From Clostridiaceae bacterium (lineage in GTDB: Bacteria; Bacillota; Clostridia; Lachnospirales; Lachnospiraceae), in the NCBI GenBank assembly GCA_009911305.1, contig QXXC01000042.1, positions 1-38,935 of the forward strand: DNA of 38,935 nt, read 5' to 3'. Under the pieces are notes generated by a model. The model was not told where the DNA came from and did not search any database. It saw nothing but the letters and a program-made list of their open reading frames with translations. Made by a program: the position numbers and the translations under genes. This document shows positions 33,707 to 38,935 of this stretch, piece by piece (positions within the stretch are counted from its first letter, which is position 1; every line of letters begins with the position of its first letter).

Positions 33707-34843
33707 ATGGTGGTGGAAACAGTGAGACAATATACAGTGGAAAATCTGACAGACAATGGAATAAAGTATTTTTTTATCCAAGAATGTAAAACATTGGAAA
33801 TGGTATTGCTGCCAACCAAATATCTAAAGCATAAAACGGTAATGAATTGTTCTCCTAATACTGTCAAAAGAACTGCATTTGCCATTTGCTATTATTTTGA
33901 GTATTTAGCAGAAACGAAGCTTAAAATTTCTCAAATATATGATATGTCCTATAGTAAACAATCTGAACATTTTGTGGAATTTATGCACTGGGTCAAAATG
34001 GGCCGACATAGAAATGAAAGTGGGAGGAAGAATCCTAAAAATGGGACATGTAATGCATATTTAAAGGAAGTATTTGGATTTTATCGTTATATAGAGGCTG
34101 AATACGAAGAGCTTGGAAGTTTTAAAGTATTGTTATATTCTCAGTTTGTAGTGAGGAATGAATCCAAGACGAAAAGCATGTATCGAACAAAATCCTTTCA
34201 TGGATATATGAATTCAGAGGAAAGAAACGTGAGGGCAGCAACGCGTAAAGAGATTATAACCGTATTGCAGTCATGTACAAATTGCCGTGATCAGTTATTG
34301 ATTTTGATACTTGCAGAAACGGGCTTTCGTATTGGAGAAGTTTTAGGCATAGATTATACAAAGGATATCGACTATCAAAATCGTAAAGTGAGGGTTAGAT
34401 TCAGGGAAGATAATGAAAATGGAGCCAGAGCAAAAAATTTTGAATTCAGAGAAAGTATAGTTAGTAATGATACGTTTGAATTTCTCATGCATTATTTGGC
34501 TGAAAATCGAAAATTACTTCAATATCAAACATATCTTTTTGTTAATATTTCCGGGAAAACGGCAGGGCATGCATGGAAAGTAGAAAGTGTCTATGATATG
34601 TTTGGGAGAATGGAAAAAAAGACAGGGATAAAGCTGACACCTCATATGCTAAGAAGATACTTTGCAATAGAACGTTGGAATGCCGGATGGCCATTAGAAA
34701 TGGTCAGTCAGGCTTTGGGACACAGGCATCTGGAGACTACAACCAAATATTTAAATATTATGGATGATAAATTGTTAGAAGCAAGTAAGGAGTTTTTTGA
34801 AAAACATTCCAATGATTATGGAATTAAGCAACTGTTACGGTGA
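33707..34843 (+). CDS. Tyrosine recombinase/integrase
   Basis: A 378-residue site-specific recombinase, separate from the Tn916-type integrase. Catalytic residues are R208 (TGFRIGE), H313 and R316 (TPHMLRRYF), H339 (GHRHLETT) and Y348 (KYLNIMD). The N-terminal core-binding part spans about 45-165. It lacks the Tn916-type arm domain and resembles phage or chromosomal XerC/D-like recombinases. The codons are AT-rich, unlike the genes to the left, which suggests a separate arrival. No clear ribosome site lies before the ATG, only a dyad. It may belong to a smaller element that includes the toxin-type genes and YhcG downstream. Confidence 0.88.
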   Translation: MVVETVRQYTVENLTDNGIKYFFIQECKTLEMVLLPTKYLKHKTVMNCSPNTVKRTAFAICYYFEYLAETKLKISQIYDMSYSKQSEHFVEFMHWVKMGRHRNESGRKNPKNGTCNAYLKEVFGFYRYIEAEYEELGSFKVLLYSQFVVRNESKTKSMYRTKSFHGYMNSEERNVRAATRKEIITVLQSCTNCRDQLLILILAETGFRIGEVLGIDYTKDIDYQNRKVRVRFREDNENGARAKNFEFRESIVSNDTFEFLMHYLAENRKLLQYQTYLFVNISGKTAGHAWKVESVYDMFGRMEKKTGIKLTPHMLRRYFAIERWNAGWPLEMVSQALGHRHLETTTKYLNIMDDKLLEASKEFFEKHSNDYGIKQLLR

Positions 34844-34880
34844 GTATATGATAAAAGGATAAAGCAGATTAAAGATAAAA

Positions 34881-34926
34881 GTCCCGCTGGGTTGCGCTTG
34901 GTGAAACCAGAGGTGTGGCGGGTTCT
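34881..34926 (+). terminator. Hairpin after the recombinase gene
   Basis: CCCGC pairs with GCGGG around a 30-base loop that can itself fold (TTGG-TGAA-ACCA). TTCTGTTA follows, a weak T-run. It may end the recombinase transcript or act as a leader for the small gene after it. Confidence 0.4.
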
Positions 34927-35019
34927 GTTATGCTAAATATAGCGAATGAGATGGGAAAAATCAAGATTAAAAAATTTATTTTTCATTTTCTGTATATTAA
35001 GGAGGAGATGAGGAAGACA

Positions 35020-35196
35020 ATGACGAAACCAATGGTCAGTAAAGATTTTAACTTGGAAGATATCCGTAAGATTCGGGAATATAATTCCCTGCGGCACATT
35101 AAGATGACGCCTGAAGAGATTATTGAAGATAATCGAAAGGGCGCAGCTGTGGTACTGGAACTGCTGCAGCAAACCGGAAAAGTGGACATAGGATAA
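35020..35196 (+). CDS. Small antitoxin-like or unknown protein
   Basis: A 58-residue frame, MTKPMVSKDFNLEDIRKI and so on, ending LLQQTGKVDIG. ATGs at 35008, 35020 and 35032 are all in frame; GGAGGAG at 35001 is too near the first and rather far from the second, so the start is a guess. The hydrophilic, helical make-up fits small antitoxins or regulators of the kind found before toxin genes. No matching toxin follows directly. Function not known. Confidence 0.5.
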   Translation: MTKPMVSKDFNLEDIRKIREYNSLRHIKMTPEEIIEDNRKGAAVVLELLQQTGKVDIG

Positions 35197-35510
35197 GTCT
35201 TTGAAAAAGGAAACAGAAGGGAAAAAGTGCGGGTTGAGAAGAACCATCCGCATTGGTAAGCTGCCAGATAACGAATTTTCTTGTTTAGTCATATTGAAGA
35301 AATCGAAAAAAGGGATGAAAACTGCTGAATTGGGAAAAACGGACAATTCTGGAATGGTGCAGACGCTTCAGTATAGTAAATAATAGCAAAGTGACAGCAA
35401 ATGATTCAGAATCTGAAAATTGAATAAACTGATTGAAAAAAGGGTCCGGAGATGATAAGATAAAAATAAGAATAGGAAAACAAGTGTTTTGTTGAAGAGG
35501 AGGCGATAGA

Positions 35511-35690
35511 ATGGCTACATCCAGTATACTGACCAGTGTAAAGATTACTGATCCGAAAAAAATCGAATCCTTTATCAAGGCTCTTGATGCTTCGGCAGAT
35601 GATCCCAAAAGAGAGCCATCCGCACCGGTGAGCCGCCAGATGACAAATATAGACGAGATACGGAGATTGATGTCCAAGAGGGTTCGATAA
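35511..35690 (+). CDS. Small antitoxin-like protein before a GNAT-type toxin remnant
   Basis: A 59-residue protein starting at an ATG after GAGGAGGCG. It begins MATSSILTSVKITDPKKI and ends in a basic tail (IRRLMSKRVR). In Lachnospiraceae, small proteins of this shape stand directly before acetyltransferase-like (GNAT) toxins and are likely their antitoxins. The next frame starts one base after this stop, as expected for such a pair, but it is broken. The antitoxin itself is intact, so it may be left over. Confidence 0.65.
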   Translation: MATSSILTSVKITDPKKIESFIKALDASADDPKREPSAPVSRQMTNIDEIRRLMSKRVR

Positions 35691-35691
35691 A

Positions 35692-36040
35692 ATGAAGGAA
35701 TATACAGTAGTCAATATATTGGATATGATTGGAAGCGATCGGAGAGGAGAACTTAAATGCAATTCTCTCCGATTTTTCTTGTCCGATCAATAAAGAAATT
35801 GAAAATTTTGTATGGAATAATGCAATTGAATTTGCAAAAAAGAAAATGTCCATTACATATTTTCCGTTTTTGGTTCCAAAATTAAATAAAACAAAAAGAA
35901 CAAAAGATTTGGATTACGATTATACTAATACATATAAAGAAACTTATATCAGGCTATCCTCTCAAAGAAAAGAAGGTTTTCATTGTATGTTTATTGGAAA
36001 AAGACAAGACAAAGATATCAGCAAAAGAAGGAGAGATTAA
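35692..36040 (+). pseudogene. Frameshifted and truncated GNAT-type toxin gene
   Basis: The frame at 35692 begins MKEYTVVNILDMI and then goes wrong; the next frame, open from 35729, continues EAIGEENLNAILSDFSCPIN and EIENFVWNNAIEFAKKKMSI. One extra G near 35731 explains the shift. After SITYF the expected acetyltransferase body is missing and unrelated, lysine-rich sequence follows to the stop at 36040. The whole would be about 190 residues in intact relatives, from memory of the family. So the gene is doubly broken, by a frameshift and by loss of its 3' part, and cannot make a working toxin. Confidence 0.65.
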
Positions 36041-37263
36041 TGCAGGATAAAAAAGGTAACTCCCCAATTATTGTAAGTTCTCATGATGTGCATTTGGATT
36101 CTGATTATGTGCAGTGGATCCATGATATAAAGGAACGCTTTAGGGGAGCACAGATAAAAGCAGCTGTGAAGGTAAACTCAGAACAGTTATTATTCAATTG
36201 GCAACTGGGACGGGATCTTGTTTTACGAAAATCAGAAGAAAAATGGGGACGTGGTATTGTTGAGCAGTTAAGCCTGGACTTACAACAAGAATTTCCAGAA
36301 GTGAAAGGTTTTTCGGCGAGGAATCTTTGGAATATGAAAAAATGGTATTCTTTTTATGCATTAGCGGAAGATTCTGATGACCTGATTCAAGCAGTAGATA
36401 ATAGATTCAATTTTGACAGTATAAAACTGCAGCAGATTGGTGCAGAAATCAAAGAAGATGATGGAAGAGAAAAACTGCACCAAGTTGGTGCAGAAATGGT
36501 ATTTCCCGCTTTTTTTGGTTTTGTACCGTGGCGTCATCATGTGGAGATTGTTACAAAATGTAAATCTGTGGTAGAGGCGTTATTTTACCTTCAGAAAACG
36601 ATTGAAGAAGAATGGAGTAGAAATGCCTTAATTGATTGTATGAAAGCTGATTTATATCATAACACAGGAACGGCAAATACAAATTTTGCAGAAAAGCTCC
36701 CTGGAATACAGGGAAAGATAGCACAGGAGATTGTGAAAGATACCTATGATTTCAGTTTTATTTCTTTGCCAAGAGGATATGATGAAACAGCGTTGGAAGA
36801 GGCATTGGAACAGAATATTACCAGATTTTTGCTGGAGCTTGGAACGGGATTTGCATTTATCGGAAGGCAGAAGGAAATTGTAGTTTCAGGAAAAACTCGA
36901 AAGATTGATATGCTGTTTTATCATATCCGTCTTAAATGTTATGTAGTGGTTGAACTGAAAGCTGTTTCTTTTGAGCCAGAATTTGCTGGAAAATTGAACT
37001 TTTATGTAAATGCAGTGAATGATCTTATTCGGACTTCAGATGAAAATCCTACAATTGGATTGTTGATTTGCAAAGATAAGGATCAGACCGAAGTACAGTG
37101 GGCATTTCAGGGAATCCAAACGCCGATGGGGGTTGCATCTTACGATAATATTAAAATAGAGGAGATTAAGAAACAACTGCCTACAGAGGAACAGATTCAG
37201 CAACGTATTGAATTAGCAGAGGAAGAATTCAATCTGAGCAGAGGAAAAAGAAGTAGAGATTAA
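36040..37263 (+). CDS. yhcG: YhcG/DUF1016-family PD-(D/E)XK nuclease
   Basis: A 407-residue protein starting at an ATG after AAGGAG, overlapping the preceding stop by one base. The N-terminal DUF1016 domain is clear (LLFNWQLGRDLVLRKSEEKWGRG, about 50-72, then GFSARNLWNMKKWYSFY near 90, read in order). The C-terminal nuclease has D290 (RKIDMLFYH) and E305-x-K307 (VVVELKA), the PD-(D/E)XK pattern. Family members are often found beside restriction-modification or other defence genes, and some are proposed to cut recombination intermediates. Between the two domains lies a short internal repeat (LQQIGAE then LHQVGAE, about 130-152). The gene is AT-rich like its left neighbours. Confidence 0.88.
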   Translation: MQDKKGNSPIIVSSHDVHLDSDYVQWIHDIKERFRGAQIKAAVKVNSEQLLFNWQLGRDLVLRKSEEKWGRGIVEQLSLDLQQEFPEVKGFSARNLWNMKKWYSFYALAEDSDDLIQAVDNRFNFDSIKLQQIGAEIKEDDGREKLHQVGAEMVFPAFFGFVPWRHHVEIVTKCKSVVEALFYLQKTIEEEWSRNALIDCMKADLYHNTGTANTNFAEKLPGIQGKIAQEIVKDTYDFSFISLPRGYDETALEEALEQNITRFLLELGTGFAFIGRQKEIVVSGKTRKIDMLFYHIRLKCYVVVELKAVSFEPEFAGKLNFYVNAVNDLIRTSDENPTIGLLICKDKDQTEVQWAFQGIQTPMGVASYDNIKIEEIKKQLPTEEQIQQRIELAEEEFNLSRGKRSRD

Positions 37264-37379
37264 TTACTTGCGATTTATCCTGCAATCAAAGCAAGGAAAA
37301 CTTCGCTTCCTTCTTCTCCATATAGAAATATCAGTGTACAAGGGGCTACAAACGATATAAAGAAATGTTTCAGATTTGC

Positions 37380-37413
37380 AGAGTGGAAAAGTCAGATTTT
37401 CCACTCTATTTTT
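37380..37413 (+). terminator. Intrinsic terminator after yhcG
   Basis: AGAGTGGAAAA pairs perfectly with TTTTCCACTCT and is followed by ATTTTTG. It abuts the first copy of the IS66 end repeat, so the IS element appears to have inserted just after it. Confidence 0.9.
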
Positions 37414-37499
37414 GTAAACGGTAGATAGTGCGTACCTCGACTATGAGGGCAAAGTGTGTGACAATAGACTATATTTCTATCATGAGTATCAAAAGTTAA
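37414..37499 (+). repeat. IS66 left-end repeat, copy 1 (86 bp)
   Basis: Begins GTAAACGGTAGATAGTGCG and ends TATCAAAAGTTAA. It matches copy 2 with only about five differences. Confidence 0.9.
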
Positions 37500-37585
37500 G
37501 TAAACGGTAGATAGTGCGTACCTCGACTGTAAGGGCAAAGTGTGTGACAATAGACTATATTTCTATCATCAGTATTAAAAGTTAA
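37500..37585 (+). repeat. IS66 left-end repeat, copy 2 (86 bp)
   Basis: Directly follows copy 1 with no spacer and leads into tnpA. Differences from copy 1 fall at GACTGTAAG (for GACTATGAG) and CATCAGTATTA (for CATGAGTATCA). Confidence 0.9.
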
Positions 37586-37602
37586 GCCTTAACTTTTGAT
37601 AC
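37572..37602. promoter_or_regulatory. Long dyad before IS66 tnpA
   Basis: GTATTAAAAGTTAAG, one C, CTTAACTTTTGATAC: 14 of 15 pairs match. It overlaps the end of repeat copy 2 and lies just before the ribosome site of tnpA (GGAGG at 37611). It could be an operator, or a hairpin that blocks translation from transcripts entering from outside. Confidence 0.55.
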
Positions 37603-37622
37603 CGTTATACGGAGGTAAGTCT

Positions 37623-37997
37623 ATGAACTCAGCAACAACAGCAGTAGCTGTACAATACCGTTTAAAAGAGTGGGCAGAACAGATCAGGGAATGCCAGAAC
37701 CGGCCCGCAGGCATGAGTGTCATTGATTGGTGTGCCAGCCACGGCATTACAAAAGCGAACTACTATTACAGGCTGCGCCGTGTAAGGCAGGTGTGCCTGG
37801 AAAATCTTCCGCCGGAGACTCCGGCGCAGCAGATCGTCCCGGTAACCCCCTGTCTCCTGCATCAGGAAACACAAGACGATACAGATACACGGCCGGGGCT
37901 TTCTGTTTCTGTAAACGGTCTTTCCATCCATGTAACAGAATCCACACCCATGCCGCTGCTTGCGGCAGTCCTTAAGGTGGTGCGGGATGCTCAATGA
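37623..37997 (+). CDS. tnpA: IS66 accessory protein TnpA
   Basis: A 124-residue protein starting at an ATG behind CGGAGG. It has the helix-turn-helix region typical of IS66 TnpA near its N-terminus (MSVIDWCASHGITKANYYYRL, read in order, about 31-51). TnpA is needed with TnpB and TnpC for IS66 transposition and probably binds the ends. Its stop overlaps the tnpB start by 11 bases, so the two are coupled. Confidence 0.88.
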   Translation: MNSATTAVAVQYRLKEWAEQIRECQNRPAGMSVIDWCASHGITKANYYYRLRRVRQVCLENLPPETPAQQIVPVTPCLLHQETQDDTDTRPGLSVSVNGLSIHVTESTPMPLLAAVLKVVRDAQ

Positions 37998-38349
37998 CGC
38001 CACCTGCTTTAAAGCCGTCTACATTGTCTGCGGCTACACGGATCTGCGCGCCGGCATGGACCGGCTGGCGGCACTCGTGGAAACACAGACCGGGAACAGG
38101 CCATATATCCCGAATACACTCTATCTTTTCTGTGGGAGGCGCATAGACCGCATCAAGGGACTTGTATGGGAAGGGGACGGCTGGCTCCTGTTATACAAGC
38201 GGCTCTCGGAAAGCCAGTTCCAGTGGCCGCGCACCCCGGAGGAGGTACGTGAATTGACGCCGCAGCAGTTCCGATGGCTGATGGAAGGGCTGACAATCAC
38301 CCCGAAGAGATCGGTCAGGCCGGTGGAACCGCCGGAATACATGGGATGA
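37987..38349 (+). CDS. tnpB: IS66 accessory protein TnpB
   Basis: A 120-residue protein of the IS66 TnpB (Orf2) family; it has nothing to do with the IS200/IS605 nuclease of the same name. Family motifs are plain: VYIVCGYTDLRAGMDRLAAL near 12-31, TLYLFCGRRIDRIKGLVWEGDGWLLLYKRL near 46-75 (read in order), and FQWPRTPEEV near 82. The start at 37987 overlaps tnpA; an upstream ATG at 37960 would overlap much more. Its role in transposition is required but not fully understood. Confidence 0.92.
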   Translation: MLNDATCFKAVYIVCGYTDLRAGMDRLAALVETQTGNRPYIPNTLYLFCGRRIDRIKGLVWEGDGWLLLYKRLSESQFQWPRTPEEVRELTPQQFRWLMEGLTITPKRSVRPVEPPEYMG

Positions 38350-38624
38350 TTTTGTGCAAAACGGAGAAATTTTCAGACGGTCTTCCTGCTGGAAAAAATG
38401 TCCCGCCTTATCCCTGCTAAACCGCGCTGCACACCATAAAGGAGTCCAGGATGAACGCAGGCATGTTTCTCCTTCCTGAAAAGGGTTCTGGAAACCGCAT
38501 CATACAAAGGCAGCATCCGCTGTTTCAACCATAGGCATAATGACGGACATCCGGCAACGCCGGGTTCGCAAAAATTCCGTATCCATGGTATAATAAGGTC
38601 ATCAGGATACCGGGAGAAAACAGC
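38350..38624. other. Spacer between IS66 tnpB and tnpC
   Basis: No clear gene. A 27-codon frame at about 38451 follows AAGGAG but is unknown. TTCGCA-18-TATAAT at 38565-38594 may be a promoter for tnpC, about 30 bases before its start codon. Confidence 0.45.
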
Positions 38625-38935
38625 ATGGCCTTAAAATATACGGAAGAACAACTGAACAGTCTTGACAGGGAAACGCTTATCAGGCTGTTCCTGTCGCAGC
38701 AGGAGCAGCTTGAAAATATCGACCATACGCTTCAGCTTGTTTTGGAGCAGATGGCGGATCTAAAACGGCATCGGTTTGGCCGGTCAACAGAGAAACATGA
38801 AATCGAAGACCAGCTCTCCTTTATGGAAGTGGACGGGAAGGTCGTATTCTTTAACGAATCCGAGGCTGTAGCTGCAGAGGAAAACGCACCGGAAGAGCCG
38901 GAAGGCGTTTCCCGCACAAAACCGAAGAAAAAGCA
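38625..38935 (+). CDS. tnpC: IS66 transposase TnpC, N-terminal part
   Basis: The first 103 codons of the IS66 transposase, cut by the window edge. It begins MALKYTEEQLNSLDRETL, with a leucine-rich helical stretch (EQLENIDHTLQLVLEQMADL, about 27-46) and then KRHRFGRSTEKHEI, the conserved opening of this family. A zinc-binding region and the DDE core would follow beyond the window. The start at 38625 lies after CGGGAG. It should be the enzyme that moves the element. Confidence 0.88.
   Translation, partial: MALKYTEEQLNSLDRETLIRLFLSQQEQLENIDHTLQLVLEQMADLKRHRFGRSTEKHEIEDQLSFMEVDGKVVFFNESEAVAAEENAPEEPEGVSRTKPKKK

Larger units (their letters stand above)
37414..38935 (+). mobile_element. IS66-family element, left part (runs past the window)
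   Basis: Three genes in IS66 order (tnpA, tnpB, start of tnpC) follow an end that begins GTAAACGG. IS66 elements typically have ends starting GTAA. The right end is outside the window. The left end occurs twice (37414 and 37500), so the true boundary could be either copy. Confidence 0.85.

Noticed and set aside
35201..35383. ORF of 60 codons starting with TTG
   Set aside because: The start is weak, with no ribosome site; composition is lysine-rich and low in information, and no family was recognised.
37414..37585. CRISPR-like array from the 86-bp direct repeats
   Set aside because: The two copies abut without spacers and form the end of an IS66 element; no CRISPR array is visible anywhere in the window.

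Overview
The window looks like accessory chromosome from a Lachnospiraceae-type member of the Clostridia. Strong AGGAGG ribosome sites, a perfect CIRCE element before groESL, MarR-MATE pairs, and the kinds of conjugative-element genes present all point there. This is inferred from gene families read by eye, not from a database match.

Layout. (1) 1-3.9 kb: a complete IS4-family insertion sequence, then a VirD4-type conjugation coupling protein and a broken helix-turn-helix gene, so a remnant of a conjugative element. (2) 4.4-5.6 kb: two small XRE repressors around a small Spo0A-C-like protein. (3) 5.7-8.4 kb: MarR regulator, MATE exporter and cytidylate-kinase-like protein, with three copies of one palindromic operator. 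(4) 8.6-10.1 kb: a second MATE exporter on the minus strand. Its leader holds a 20-codon ORF overlapping an intrinsic terminator, which suggests attenuation. (5) 10.2-13.8 kb: Hsp20, a LysR regulator, and groES-groEL under CIRCE control. (6) 13.9-16.6 kb: a degenerate HPr-like protein, then a second MarR-MATE-kinase cassette whose MarR gene is frameshifted. (7) 16.7-20.3 kb: a heterodimeric ABC exporter with one degenerate ATP site. (8) 20.4-26.0 kb: two small proteins, then an ATPase / ABC-2 permease / GldG-like / DUF4340 operon and a winged-helix protein without a usual start codon.

(9) 26.0-32.3 kb: the integration end of a conjugative element: structured non-coding DNA, sigma-like protein, MazF-type protein, a resolvase-like protein lacking the catalytic serine, two unknowns, an ArdA-like antirestriction protein, excisionase and a Tn916-type integrase. 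(10) 32.4-33.6 kb: an Rpn-family PD-(D/E)XK nuclease followed by a free-standing duplicate of its C-terminal tail. (11) 33.7-37.3 kb: an AT-rich islet with a second tyrosine recombinase, small antitoxin-like proteins, a broken GNAT-type toxin gene and a YhcG/DUF1016 nuclease. (12) 37.4 kb to the end: the left part of an IS66-family element whose first 86 bp are tandemly duplicated.

The window therefore mixes export and stress functions (three MATE pumps, one ABC exporter, chaperones) with mobile-element and genome-conflict genes. Conjugative-element parts lie on both sides of the export/chaperone block, so that block may be cargo, but no attachment-site pair is visible to prove it. The most interesting points are the Rpn nuclease with its duplicated tail, the leader ORF/terminator before the second MATE gene, and the repeated MarR-MATE-kinase cassette.
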